From contig NC_089441.1 of the NCBI RefSeq assembly GCF_026210795.1, forward strand, positions 186,001 through 250,000: a stretch of DNA of 64,000 nucleotides. Reading direction: 5' to 3'. The translations under genes were made by a program, and so were the position numbers. The notes below the pieces were generated by a model that was not told the DNA's origin, did no database searches, and saw only the letters and a program-made list of their open reading frames with translations. The stretch's first letter is position 1, and the number at the start of each line of letters is the position of its first letter. The stretch is from Rhizophagus irregularis (lineage: Eukaryota; Glomeromycota; Glomeromycetes; Glomerales; Glomeraceae). Shown here in pieces: positions 1-11,105 of the stretch.

Positions 1-259
1 GTCAACAACAGCAACAAGAACACAACAAAAATCAAAAAATTCTTACCATACATCACAACCACCGACAGAATCAATGATTGAAGCAGCAAAAATTGATTAC
101 GCTACTCGTCTTTTCTTACATACTCAACAACAACTTCAACAAGTATATTCTTCACCATCAGAAGATAAAGAAAGGAAGAATAATAAAGGTTTTATGAGAA
201 AAGACTACGGTGAAATTCGTGATCAAAAAGTCAAGAAAACGAACAAAAGAAATTGGTGA
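1..259 (+). CDS. 3' end of a Q/N-rich protein, cut by window edge
   Basis: The frame is open from base 2 to the TGA at 257-259, so the gene enters from the left and only its last 85 or so codons are seen. The visible peptide is rich in Thr, Ser and Gln at first, then has an IDYATR stretch followed by a Gln run (HTQQQLQQVY), and ends in a strongly basic tail (KKTNKRNW). Composition suggests a disordered C-terminus of a nuclear protein, but no domain can be named. The ATG at 74 lies inside the longer open frame, so it is probably not the start. Function unknown. Confidence 0.55.
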   Translation, partial: STTATRTQQKSKNSYHTSQPPTESMIEAAKIDYATRLFLHTQQQLQQVYSSPSEDKERKNNKGFMRKDYGEIRDQKVKKTNKRNW

Positions 260-2128
260 CTAACCGCCCTTTGCGATAAATACGATAAATATTGTTGCAG
301 AAGAAATAAAACTGGTATTGATTCAAGCTAACTAAAAGAAGTGATGATGATCAAATGATCAAAATTACAAAATTAGTATTATAAAGTTAGTTATATATAT
401 TATATATATATTATATATATATAGATTTACTTTTTAGCTAGAATTTTTTTTACTTTTTTTTTTTTTTGTATTGATAATTAAAAAGTCGTTGCATTTATTA
501 TCCAGGGAATAATTTTTGACTAGCTCATTTAATTCCGCTAATTAATTTTACTTTAGCAATAAAAAAAAAATGTTCAGCTTTATAAGAATATGTTTTTTTT
601 TTAGATTTATAATATAATAATTCTGTGAGCGTTATTTTTATTTTTTTCTTAAAAAAAAATTCCAGATAATAATAATAAAAATACTTTTTCTTTTTTTCGT
701 TAAAATTATTTCGTTATTTTCTTTATTTGTGATATTACTTTTGCGTAATTTTTGTGTAATAACTTGGTGTTTTTTTTTTCGTAAGCCAATATAGGAAATA
801 TACTTCCCATTGATACCGAATTTTGGAATTTTGAGCCCACGCATGATTTAGAAGGCGTAAACAAAATACACAAATTCAAAAGGTAACTAAAAAATTTAAA
901 CAATTGTATTATAACTTATTGTTTGTATCTTTCATCTAATTTACGCCAATGTAAATCTACTAGAACTACTTTGAAACTATTACGCAAAGGGGATTGTGGA
1001 ATGATGAAACTTAAAACAACTTTGGAAACAATCACACTTTTGATCATAGTATGAATGATTTTTTCATCATATTTCGATTTTACTATTTTTATTTTTTTTT
1101 AATGATGATGAAATCTGATTTCATTTCAAAAATCTTACGACACATTCAGTGATTTCATAAGATTTTCATAATTTTTAACAAATTTGTTTGATGTTTATAT
1201 ATATCCATTTTTTTTTTTTTTAAAGTTGTAGATCTGAGATTACTCATAGTTCTGCACAAACATAATGACGCAATTACACAAATGATCATTCATTTTCACA
1301 CGTGTGGTTTGAAATTTATTCAGAGTTAGTTTGTTTTTTATAATATATCAATTTTCTTGTATATTAGATCTTTTAAAAAAAGGTGAGAATTTTTAATCAT
1401 ATATCAATTTTTTTTACTTTCATATAATTTATTTTTTTTAAAAAAAAAATATAATATAATGCTAATAAATCATCACGCCACATTTTAAAAGACGCCATTA
1501 CACAATATAACGCCATAATACTCTTTAATTCTTATTTGGTAAAAAAAAACAAATCTCAATTTTAAATGTTTGTAACTAATTCTGGGTAATCTGATTAGGT
1601 TTAGTATTAATGTTTAGTATCGTGTGATGTAAAAATTTCTTATTGATCTTGATAAAAAAGTTATGATTGTTCGATTGAACGAATCTTTATGGCGTAAATA
1701 GCGTAAATAATTCTAAAGTTCTAAGATAAGAAAAGTTTTCTTAGATATTAGGTACGAGAAATCTCTTTTTTTAATGGCGTAATTACATAAATATTTGTTA
1801 TCATTTTCACTATGATATATTATTTTACCACTAAATCATATCCTACTACTTTAGGTAAAGCCAATTTTTAGGTGTGAAATAAAGATGATTATATTTGATC
1901 TTAAAAAAGAATATTGACGCCTAAACTAAAAAAATTTATAATAGATCATTTTTTAAAGAATTGGGGTAAGAAAATAGAAATTCCGTTTATTGAAAGAATA
2001 ATTACTAAATTTTATTTTACTTTTATTATTATTTACGATGATATTATGATCATCACTTGATTCAAATATTAAAAAAAAAATTCTTACTGCGGTAGAAAGA
2101 TCACGTTACAAAAATTATTGGCTCAAAA
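260..2128. other. intergenic, AT-rich, no gene seen
   Basis: About 1.9 kb of A/T homopolymer runs and short AT dinucleotide tracts (e.g. 390-420). Short open frames on the minus strand at 638-903 are Lys/Asn/Phe-rich translations of poly-T runs and carry no recognisable motif. I see no RNA gene or mobile-element end here. Confidence 0.6.
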
Positions 2129-2786
2129 TTATTTTCCAACATTAGCTCCTAAGAAATATTTGCTTTTAGTATTCCATCTTTGATAAACCATTCTTGGTCC
2201 ACGTTCTGTAAGAGAAGAATCTTTTGAACACACGTCTTTCCATCTCCCATTAACAAATGATGTGACTGCATCGAATAACGCCTGATCCTCTTCCTTAGTC
2301 CAAAATGATTTCGGTCTTTTATTAAGAGATTTTTTATTACTAGACTTTTTGCGTTTTTTATTGGTTGATTCTTCGGTGGATGAGTTGAACTTTATATTGA
2401 TTTAATTATTAACGTTAATTTTTTTTTACAATTTATTAAATATATTTAGTTTTATACAATACCTCAAAGGAATCTTCGTTCTCTTCTTGTTTAATAACCA
2501 CGTCCTTTTCTTGTTTAATAATCACGTCCTTTTCTTGTTTAATAACCACGTCCTTTTCTTGTTTAATCACATCCTTCTCTTGTTTAATAATCACGTCCTT
2601 TTCTTTTTTAATCACGTCCTTCTCTTGTTTAATCACGTCCTTCTTTTTTTTAATTGAGTTCTTTTTTTTAATCACATCCTTTTCTTGTTTAATCACATCC
2701 TTCTTTTTTTTAATCGTGTCCATTTCTTGTCTAATCACATCCTTCTCTTTTTTAATTGCGACTTTTTTTTCTTCTTTAATCAACAT
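2129..2786 (-). CDS. Myb/SANT-like DNA-binding protein with repetitive charged N-terminus
   Basis: Two exons: 2463-2786 (ATG at 2786) and 2129-2389. The donor is GAG/GTATTG, the acceptor ATAAAG/TTC, both phase 0; about 194 residues. Exon 1 encodes some 14 imperfect copies of a 7-8 residue unit of the type KQEKDVI, a Lys/Glu-rich repeat expected to be helical or disordered. Exon 2 has a basic patch (TNKKRKKSSNKK) and then a SANT/Myb-like helix set: KSFWTKEEDQALFDAV, GRWKDV, RGPRMVYQRWNTK. The three spaced tryptophans are the Myb hallmark. It is probably a nuclear DNA- or chromatin-binding protein. One Myb repeat only, so a SANT adaptor is also possible. The repeat-bearing exon looks like a coding minisatellite and may vary in length between strains. 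Confidence 0.7.
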
Positions 2787-3926
2787 TTTTTAGATATGTG
2801 GAAATAGAGGTATCGACCACGAAGGATTTCAAAACGAAAAAATTACTATAGTAATAAAAATAAAATTATAATTCCAAAAAAAAGAAAAAAAAAAGAATGG
2901 GAATATTTGATAAATCAATCTTTGAGGGCTGAAAATAATGTGATTAACTATTGTGATTAAAATCAAAATAAGTTATCTGTTATGACGTTATTTTTCAAAG
3001 ATGTTTCAAATGATTTTTATGTTGTTTGATTTATATTTAATAAAAAATTTTTTTAATAAGAATTCATGTCAAATTATAATTTTAATTAAGTTAATAAATA
3101 TTTCGTTTTAATTTAACGTATTTCTTATAAGTACAAGTTATATAAACAAATTATATAAATATAATGTCAAAATTATATTATAATTTTAAGTTAATAAATA
3201 TCTCGTTTTAATTCAACGTATTTTTATAAGTACAAGTTATATAAACATGTATACAATAAATGATCTGATGAAGAACGATGTTCGACAAATGAATTGAAAC
3301 GAACAAATGAACAAATGACGCCATCAAATGCTGAGTTTGGGATTAATGTTGGTAGCACTATAATTATGGCCTACATTATATTAAATCATGTGATAAACGA
3401 ATAAATTGACAAATGATTATGACTGAAACTCATCCATTTTTTTTTTTTGAAATGAACGTCACTTGTCATTTGTCATTCAAACGCTATTATTAAAAATTCA
3501 TACTGGATGTAAAAAAATCAATGAATGAATAAATTCTTATTAAGCGCTCAAAATTATCATTAATAAAAATAATCTAGTTTAATCCTATTTACCTAGCAAT
3601 TGTTGCTTCAACCTAAAATGTAAATTATTGTATATTATCATCGAGGAATTTTTAGGAAATAAATATCGATAATTATTGATCTGTGGTTAAATGCAGACAA
3701 TTTACTATATTGATAATTATCAATAATAACCTCAAAATTAAATAAGTTAAGTGCAGACAATTTGCAATATTGATAATTATCGTAATTAATTATCATGTTA
3801 ATTAACGATATTGATAATTATCATAATTAATCATCATGAGATAAATTTCGATAAAGGGATAATTATCAATATTCATCCCCTAAAAAAAAAATTTCCCCTC
3901 AAAAAAATTAAAATACGATTGTCAAG
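2787..3926. repeat. intergenic with local duplications
   Basis: No gene is visible. A block of about 60 bp at 3087-3147 recurs as 3188-3246 (both contain GTTAATAAAT, CGTTTTAATT and TACAAGTTATATAAAC), a tandem duplication of about 100 bp. Near 3670-3830 a TGATAATTAT motif and a GTGCAGACAATTT motif recur two or more times, with partial inverted pairing. Confidence 0.5.
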
Positions 3927-3984
3927 ATCTTAGACTAGAATCGAACTAGTCAAAGCATAGACATGCTCTCCACCAGGATAAGAT
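3927..3984 (-). ncRNA. tRNA-like sequence (tRNA remnant or SINE head)
   Basis: Read on the minus strand, 3979-3984 (ATCTTA) pairs with 3927-3932 (TAAGAT) as an acceptor-like stem. Inside is a perfect T-arm (ACTAG, loop TTCGATT, CTAGT) matching a Pol III B box, and an A-box-like TGGTGGAGAGCA. The anticodon arm is reduced to AGCAT-GTCT-ATGCT, so the whole is only 58 nt and has no normal 7-nt anticodon loop. It looks like a degenerate tRNA or the head of a tRNA-derived SINE, not a working tRNA. Confidence 0.4.
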
Positions 3985-4258
3985 TTTAAAAAAATTCTGT
4001 TTTCTTAATCTTTTAAACACATAGGAGAAAGAAAAGAAACAGAAAAGAAGAGAAACACCTTAAAATATGGAAGAACTCTAGAGCTATGACCTCAAACACC
4101 AATCGGCAAACTCAGAGGGATGCTATGGCTGACCAGCCGGGAGACAGGGGCATATGCTATGGGTTTATCACGTTTCCAATAAACCAAGGTCGTCTACAGT
4201 CACATTATGTATATTATACTATACAATGGTCTAGAAAGTTCAACCATCTTTATTATAC

Positions 4259-4885
4259 TGGTGACCAGATGTAAAACCTAGACATCACCAGAAATAACGG
4301 GCGTTTTTACTAATAAAACTGCAAAACAAACTCCTTTTGTACGAGAGAGATACCTCGTTACGCGTGACGACCAGATGTAAAACCTAGACATCGTCAGGAA
4401 ATGGGCGTTTTTACTAATAAAACTGCAAAACAAACTCTTTTTGTACGAGAGAGATACCTCGGTATAAAAAAAATATATATATAAAACGTCATTATAAAAC
4501 AACGTTATAAAAAAACATCGTTATAAAACGTTGTAAAAAACGTCATTATAAAAAAAAAGAGAGATAAAAAAAAATATAAAAAAATATAAAAACGTCATTA
4601 TAAAACGTTGTAAAAACGTCGTTATAAAAAAAAAGAGAGAGATATTAAAAATGCGAGAGAAAAAAATGAGAGAGATATTATAAAGAAAATACGAAAGAGA
4701 TATTAAAAAACGCGAGAGATATTATAAAAAAGGGAGAGATATTATAGAGAAAATACGAGAAAGATATTAAAAACGCGAGATATATCATTAAAAAAAAATG
4801 AGAGAGATATTATAAAAAAAAAACGCGAGAGATATTATAAAGAAAATACGAGAGAGATTAAAAAATGAGAGAGATAAAAAAAAAT
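4259..4885. repeat. tandem duplication followed by purine-rich simple repeats
   Basis: Two copies of a ~106-bp unit (about 4259-4364 and 4365-4466) share GACCAGATGTAAAACCTAGA, GGGCGTTTTTACTAATAAAA and TACGAGAGAGATACCTCG. They run into 400 bp of interspersed AACGTCATTATAAAA and GAGAGATATTA motifs. Short open frames across it have no support as genes. Confidence 0.6.
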
Positions 4886-6686
4886 TCCAAAATGTGGTTT
4901 ATTTATAGAAAAAAAATAATCAGTGGGTATACACAAAATTACGTAACTATTACAAAAAGTTATTCAAAATATAAGTAACTCATTGATCTAGACCTAGCAC
5001 TTTTAAACGGAGATGTCTCAATAAATAATTATAGGAGTAAAATCAGTACAGTCTAACCTCATATTCTTAAAAACTTGATATACCGATAAAATTTTATTTT
5101 CAATATCGGTATAACTTTGATATAACGATGTTTCCTAAATATTTCATACATGTTTGACTGTAAAACTTTATTCCAACCAATAATCGAAGATTTGTAAGTT
5201 ATTAACAAAATAATGTCTGAAAGTTAGATTTATGATTATTTATCTCTAGAAACCGCTTCTATCTTTTTTTTTGTACTTCGTATAATTCTTTAAGTAAAAA
5301 TTAATGAACTCCAGCTACAATAACTTTTCGAACAGGAGAAATTCTCCTAGTCTATGGCCTACCATTCTAAAATATCGTACGAATTACTGTACGTTTCTTA
5401 TCTCTTTTTGTAAGAAAGGGATACGTGTACGTTGAAACGGTAAATTTCGAACGGTTAGTTTCGCGTTGCAAAACTTTGAATATTTTATTATTTTTTTTAA
5501 GAAACGCATTTAGTTTCGGTAAGTTTCGCAACTATTTAGTTGCGAAACTTTATATTTTGGTTTTTTTATTAATAGAAACGTTTTTAACGTTTCGTTTATT
5601 ATTACCCGTGGCGAATATGATATATATGATATATTCATTCAGCCAATCATTCACCGAGTTGAACGGTTAAAAATTTGAAATACTTATCCGTATTTTGTTT
5701 GATCGGTAATTGAAGTTTGTAATTGTGGTATCAATTAGTAATTTTGTTTCGGGAATTGTTTCAATTGTGAGAGATACTAAAGGTATAAATTTTCTTAAGT
5801 TCGTTTGGTTCAAAAAACTGGTGGTAAACTGAACCGACTGTACTGCGGTTTAAGCCACAGTTTGAACTTTTGGCTTCGAAAAAATTTTTTTAGAAAATTA
5901 TAATATTTACACTGCCATCCGTGAAATAATTAAATTATTGATATTATCTAAATAGATAATTTTTAGCTCATTATTGATCACTTAAGCAATCTCTTTTAAA
6001 TTAATTAACACTTCATATGTTTTTATCGGTCAATATTCCATTTAGGGGCAATTCAACCCAAATTGTACTGTACATATATTAGATAATAAGCAATTAATTT
6101 TATACTCATAAATTTTGAGTTAATCCACCCGTCCTATAAAAAAGAATGCCCAGAAATTGGTCATCGAAAATGTCCGGAAAATTAGTCACTTTCAGGACAC
6201 CAGTCCTAGACATTTTCTGGACATTTTCTGGAAATTCAAAATGTCTCGGCGTCCGGAATATTGCACCAGACATTTTCCGGACACCTGGACACATTTTTAA
6301 TGCCCTATAAAAAAAAGAATGTCCGGAAATTGTCATCGAAAAAACAGCTTTATATGTTTTATGCATGCAAGGATGATGATTTTAATTTTAATAAAACTTC
6401 GTAAAATTTATTTCTTCTATTTTCTTTATTTTCTTATTAATATACTGAATGTCCGTCTCATAAATTTCTATAGTGAATCAAAAAATTTAAATATGATATC
6501 CTTGATGTTTCAAAGTTAGATAAATGAATACTTTTTTATATTTTTAATATTTTAATAAATTCCAGGGTTCGGCCAAAAATTGTTTTCTGAGATTTTATTA
6601 CACGCTAATCTATCTAACCTTTTAAAAAAGATAAAAAATATAATTTTTAAGAATTTGTAATTTTTGTACTTTCTTTTATTATATTG
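4886..6686. other. intergenic; GTCCGGAAA-rich palindromic patch
   Basis: No gene found. Between about 6118 and 6350, CCTATAAAAAAGAATG followed by an MCCSGAAATTG-type motif occurs twice in the same orientation (6132 and 6302). Between them lie several direct and inverted copies of GACATTTTCYGGAC. This resembles a degenerate member of the CCCTRTAAAAA miniature elements found elsewhere in the window. Confidence 0.4.
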
Positions 6687-6804
6687 CCCTGTAGAAAATG
6701 TTTGATCCGTGTTTATATTTCCATGTTTTTTCCGTGAATGTATCATTTTCACGAAAATTACAGAGAAATAATGGAAATATTCGGATAAAAAATTTTTTAT
6801 AGGG
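6687..6804. mobile_element. MITE, CCCTRTAAAAA family, copy A
   Basis: A 118-bp element. Its left end CCCTGTAGAAAATGTTTGATCCG and right end GGATAAAAAATTTTTTATAGGG are imperfect inverted repeats. The middle carries the inverted pair CGTGAATGTATCA / TCATTTTCACG, so the whole folds back. Related copies are at 18039-18196 and 63811-63937, and a diverged one at about 26798-26942. No coding capacity. Confidence 0.6.
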
Positions 6805-7909
6805 TTGATATAAATTTATTAATACTTTTAATTAATTCCTTGTAAAATTTTACCCTAATTTGTATAATTCAAAATTCCGTTTAGGAGTGCAGAAACCCTA
6901 CAAAAAAAATTAATGAAACGTTTGTCAACGTTCCGTTTGAGTAAAAAAAATAATTTCAAAGTTACCTTCGAAATGGAGCCTGGGACCAGTACCTTCGTGT
7001 TCTGACCTACAAAAAAGTTAACGTTTGTTAAAATAAAAAATTTTTTTTTCAAAGTTTAGCTTCGAAATGGGCCCGGCGGTACAAAAGATAAAAAACGAAT
7101 GTTAGTTAATGTTTGTTAAATAAAATTAATAGTAAAGAAAAAATTAATTTTCGAAGCAAAATCTTATAATTAGCCGAACCCCATTTATCAAAGATTTAAA
7201 TTGTATTTGTACCATAACATTGTATAATTATCAGCGTGTTGGATTATGTATCTTTGCATGTAAATTCATAGAGTCTATATTTATAAAAACAGTAATTTAT
7301 TGAATCATTTGGATAATTTTACACAATCAAATGATATAAAATAGAAAAGAGGATAATTAATAATACATACGTTTATTTATACGTAAAAAAAATGAAAAGA
7401 CTAAAAAGAATTAGTCAAATAGAAAGAAAGAATAGTAAATAATATCGGCAATAAAAAAAATCATATTTCTATTTTATGAGAAACACCAGTCGAAATTACT
7501 TGAATTCACCAACTAATTATGTCTGTATTATTAAATTTTTTCTGTCGAATTTAAGTGATCAATAAAGTTTAAAAATTGTATGTGCGCGAGCGTAATGGAT
7601 GAATACTATTCGCTTCTTCATCTATTATTAGTGGATATTTCCGAGTTGTGAAACGTTTCCATATATCATTTAATAGAACGAGGAAGCTGGAAGCAATAAT
7701 ATTAAATGAAGTTGATATTAGTACATTGACTACATTAAGAATGATTACTTTGCAACGGGTTTATTTTCATTTATCCGAAGAGTACTCCTATATGTACGTG
7801 AGAAAAAAATCATAGAATTCATAGAACTCTATGCTTTCTTAGAATCGGGGAATTCTATATGAAAATAAATGTGTTTATCATGTTTGTTACGTTAGTTTTA
7901 AAAAGGACA
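6805..7909. other. intergenic, nothing recognised
   Basis: AT-rich sequence with no coding pattern. A CTTCGAAATGG motif occurs twice near 6966 and 7050, each followed by a purine/GC-rich patch, but no ends or frame support an element. Confidence 0.5.
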
Positions 7910-7928
7910 TTTTTATTCAGAAAGAATT

Positions 7929-8478
7929 TTATTTTTATTTTTATTAGCAGATGAACCAAATTGAAGTACAAGATGTAAAGACAACAATAAATTGAGTCTA
8001 AAACAAACATGGCTACAAACAAAAAAACCGCCACAACAGGCAGTGACATCTGATCATTAAAGGACAACAAAACGGAACAGTTCCACAAACTGTCCCAGAA
8101 TGCGCCGCCAAAGAACTTAAAATAAAATAAAAAAATTAGTAAAACTAAATTAGGATTATACACGACCACTAGGTGACCAGAAGTTTCAATAATTGGGTAA
8201 GCAAAGAACGTGTATCATCAGTCCTTTTGACATGTTGTAATTTGCCACGCGAACGAGTCGAAGGCTTAGGCTTACCGCCCACAGCTTTCCCTTTGCCTGA
8301 GGTCGTGTTTTTCTTTTTGTCGTTAGACGACTGTCTCGAAGGTCGAGTGAGCGAATGGGATTGGGCGACTTTCCAAAGATGCGGAGCCTCCAAACAACGG
8401 AGGAGGTGTTCATGCGATTCAAAGTAAAAGATCCCATATCTTTTGCTCTTGTCCATAACTTGCGTACAGGACCTGGCT
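7929..8478 (-). mobile_element. 5'-truncated non-LTR retrotransposon (LINE) or retrocopy
   Basis: A 550-bp insert is flanked by perfect 19-bp direct repeats at 7910-7928 and 8479-8497 (TTTTTATTCAGAAAGAATT). On the minus strand its 3' end is an (AAAAAT)n-type tail, AATAAAAATAAAAATAA. A target duplication plus 3' A-rich tail and an abrupt 5' end is the signature of target-primed reverse transcription. The minus frame 8169-8456 is open: it starts KRYGIFYFESHEHLLRCLE, continues with a basic Lys/Ser/Gly linker and ends TQLLKLLVT, plausibly the C-terminus of an element protein. I cannot name the LINE clade, and a processed cellular mRNA copy is the alternative. The GC content is above that of the flanks. 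Confidence 0.6.
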
Positions 8479-8497
8479 TTTTTATTCAGAAAGAATT

Positions 8498-8966
8498 ATT
8501 TTTGCGGAACGCTATTGCCAAAATGGAAATGACCGACATAGCCGTGAATTATAATTCAGGCCAGGATGGCCAGGATTATATATTGGCCTGAATAACTGCT
8601 GATCAATAGTAATCATGTAATCATGTAGTGATACGGATTATCTGACGGATGAACCTTTGGATTTGGATTTGGATTTTTCTTGACGTATGACGGATCAGAT
8701 GGTTCAAATTTTCCCGGATGACGGGTGACGGATGATTCGCGGATTGGAACAGATACAGAATGATGGAAATTCGAGGAATTTGTGGAAATAAAAAATAATT
8801 AACTATGTATGTGGGTAAGAACGTATAGACTAATTGGAACTCATCGTTTGTTCACATCACACGACAAAGTATATAGCAATGTTAAGTAAAAATGCGTCTT
8901 TGGTTTATTATTTGTTTAAAAGAAAAAAATACATATTGCGATAATAAAAAAAAATATTATAATTCA
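8498..8966. other. intergenic; GGATGA-rich patch
   Basis: Contains AGGCCAGGATGGCCAGGA near 8555 and repeated GACGGATGA / GACGGGTGA motifs at 8640-8745. No gene seen. Confidence 0.4.
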
Positions 8967-9242
8967 TTAGGGCTTATTGCCAGACATCTTATTAGTAAAG
9001 AATAGATTAAGAAATTGTGTATAAGAATCATGATTAGGGAAATACCCCAATCCCCTAAACCATCTTCCCACTATATGTCTTAACATTAAGTAATGCCCAT
9101 TTGGTAAAATCATTGCGTACATGTATGACTCCTTAGGAACGATATTATAAATGTCTAATTTTGATCCGATTAGCTCCATTCGATCACGTTTTTTATTATA
9201 TTTAAATTCTCTAACCACTCCAATAATATCACATCCAATCAC
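8967..9242 (-). CDS. orphan coding-like fragment
   Basis: An open minus-strand frame that starts just after an in-frame TGA near 9267 and ends at 8967. There is no ATG before an internal Met (DRMELIG). The peptide looks protein-like (VIGVVREFKYNKKRDR, SYMYAMILPNGHYLMLRHIV, WFRGLGYFPNHDSYTQFL), so it may be an exon or remnant of a gene. It sits directly downstream of the 9272-9783 gene. The VVREF...MELIG pattern faintly recalls an OB-fold strand pair, but this is not strong enough to assign. No function claimed. Confidence 0.3.
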   Translation of the reverse strand: MIGCDIIGVVREFKYNKKRDRMELIGSKLDIYNIVPKESYMYAMILPNGHYLMLRHIVGRWFRGLGYFPNHDSYTQFLNLFFTNKMSGNKP

Positions 9243-9271
9243 GTCGTTAAGAATATTGTCTTTTTTTAGAT

Positions 9272-9783
9272 CTAATCATCTGATTCGTATACCTCGCTAA
9301 CGTTGGGAACTCGTTTGAGTCCAGAAGCTTGACCACAATATTCACCTTCCTTACGGTTGGTGGTTTTGGTTCTTGTTGCGGAAGGAGTTCCATTGCTTGT
9401 TTTCCCGGCGTTTCGATCCGCATTCCTGGGGTTTCTCTGAGTACTAACTCCATTTCTGCATTCTCTTCCTCCGTCAGCATATTTTCTGGTTCCTTAAAAA
9501 GAATTTTATTTATAAGTTTGACTATATAACCAAACATATACATGAAAACGAAATAGTAGAATGAGTACAAATCAATAGACTTACCAACTGATCTTTTCTG
9601 AGATTCATATTCATGTTTCAGATTCATAAGTACTTCTTCGTGTTCCTCATACGGTCTTCCCGCTTCAACCCACTTATTGTATTTATTCCAATTCACAGGG
9701 CACTTGGAAATTTCTATTGCCTTTTTTAGTACTTCTTCCTTAAATTGAGGAAAAAGGGACCGGAGAGACTGATAATCAGACAT
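9272..9783 (-). CDS. lineage-specific hypothetical protein, two exons
   Basis: ATG at 9783 opens MSDYQSLRSLFPQFKEEV, followed by a helical acidic/basic stretch. A good intron, GTAAGTC to TTTTTAAG (9493-9584), joins exon 1 (9585-9783, phase 1) to exon 2 (9272-9492). The spliced product is about 139 residues and ends in a Thr/Asn/Arg-rich low-complexity region and the acidic tail SEVYESDD. Without splicing the first frame also stays open to 9247, reading LTEEENAEMELVLRETP and then a basic end, so two C-termini are possible. The splice signals favour the first; codon choice in the second is equally good. I do not recognise the family. GC content is higher than in the flanks. Confidence 0.5.
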
Positions 9784-10167
9784 ATTTACGAGTTTTTCTT
9801 AATAGTTTAAAAAAGTTTAAAGAGTAAGTGATGTAGTGATGTCATTTTGTGGTTTTTATTAAATTTAATGTAACACAAGCTCGGCATATTTGTGATTTGT
9901 AATGTCGCGAACAGATCTCACATGACCGACCTAGCTGCGGCACGTTATTATGAGAATTTACCCCACGTGATTTTGTGGCGTCTAAATTTTGATTGGCTTA
10001 ATTGATTTTCGCACATCTTAAGAGAAATTTATCGATGACATAATTAGTAATACTTTTTTACGATGGAATTATTTAATATTATATTGCGAATGTAAAGACT
10101 TTCAAAAATAAATATATATATCGGACGTTAAAATACAGGATCGGGACTTTGCCCATGATTTACTACG
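9784..10167. other. intergenic
   Basis: About 380 bp between two minus-strand genes. No element ends or coding pattern were found. Confidence 0.5.
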
Positions 10168-11105
10168 CTAAGAACTATCTGTAGTATCAGATTTTTCCGC
10201 AAGACTGCTCGATGACCCATGATTTTTTCTCCACTTTTGAGAATCTGAATCCGGTTTTTGTACCTCCTCTAATAACCATGCAATATGACCGAGAACTTTC
10301 CTAACCATATTTTCCATATTCTCGTCTTTGTATACAAAGACCACCGGTTCAGATAGTTTGAATTTCAGCCTATCTTGGTCGTCAAGCGAGCATTCCACAT
10401 TCCATAAAGTACTACTTTTCAGCATCTGTGACAATTCCGAATACCTTACCTACAAATACACTCTCTTCCTCCATCTCATTCGCCTTATGTTTACGGTTTG
10501 ATCGAGTTGAACGACATTCTGTTAAAAAAATCTTCGTCTTTTACCTCTGTCACACCGACAGTTTTTGCGGTTTGGAGTAAGTCTATTGCGAAATCGACTG
10601 ATCCGTGTCTATTTTGTCCTGTGATGTTTTTCTCTGGTCGGAGCTCAAACTTGCCTTCGTACAGATTTACCCGGCGACAAGATAGGAGAAGACATATTGT
10701 GATTTCGATGCTTCATTCTCGCTGATTGGAATGGACTTGAGACGAGCCTTCAGTAGTTCAGTTCAATTACAAGGTTGTTAAGTATTACCTTGGGAGAATC
10801 CTCTTTCAGTTCTTTATACTCGCAAGTGAGAGGCGGGAACACTGATAATGAGAGATCGTCTGATTCGCCAAGACCATAAAGCTGACACACCTTCGGAACG
10901 ACCAATCTGAAAATGATTTCGAGGGTGTTTCAATGAACACGGTAAACTTGAGATTGTTCTTTGATACGAATATGTGGAGCATATCATGAAGGCTCTGATC
11001 ATTTCGAGGAGAAAATTTTCCACTGTCATTTAACATGCTAAGTTCTGCTCCATTGGTTTCAAGTGCTGGTGCCTTGTACACTCCGTATGTGTTCTTTGAG
11101 GCCAT
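10168..11105 (-). pseudogene. broken PD-(D/E)XK nuclease-like (Crinkler-type) gene
   Basis: Starts at the ATG at 11105 (MASKNTYGVYKAPALETNG). Further blocks follow in order on the minus strand: DMLHIFVSKNNLKFTVFIE, KVCQLYGLGESDDLSL, KFELRPEKNITGQNRHG, then VDFAID and TVGVTEVKDEDF, VFGIVTDAEK, FKLSEPVVFVYKDEN and VLGHIAWLLEEVQKP. The D...(E)VK spacing is the PD-(D/E)XK catalytic pattern, and the later FGIVTDA..W block is typical of nuclease-like domains on fungal Crinkler-type proteins. The family assignment is from memory of such proteins. The blocks lie in different frames, so this copy is broken, by several changes. It is intronless, GC-richer than its surroundings and looks recent because the blocks are well kept. 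Confidence 0.6.

Noticed and set aside
4086-4274. Short plus ORF starting MTSNTNRQTQRDAMADQPGD
   Set aside because: It is embedded in repetitive DNA, shows no family resemblance, and runs into the tandem repeat.
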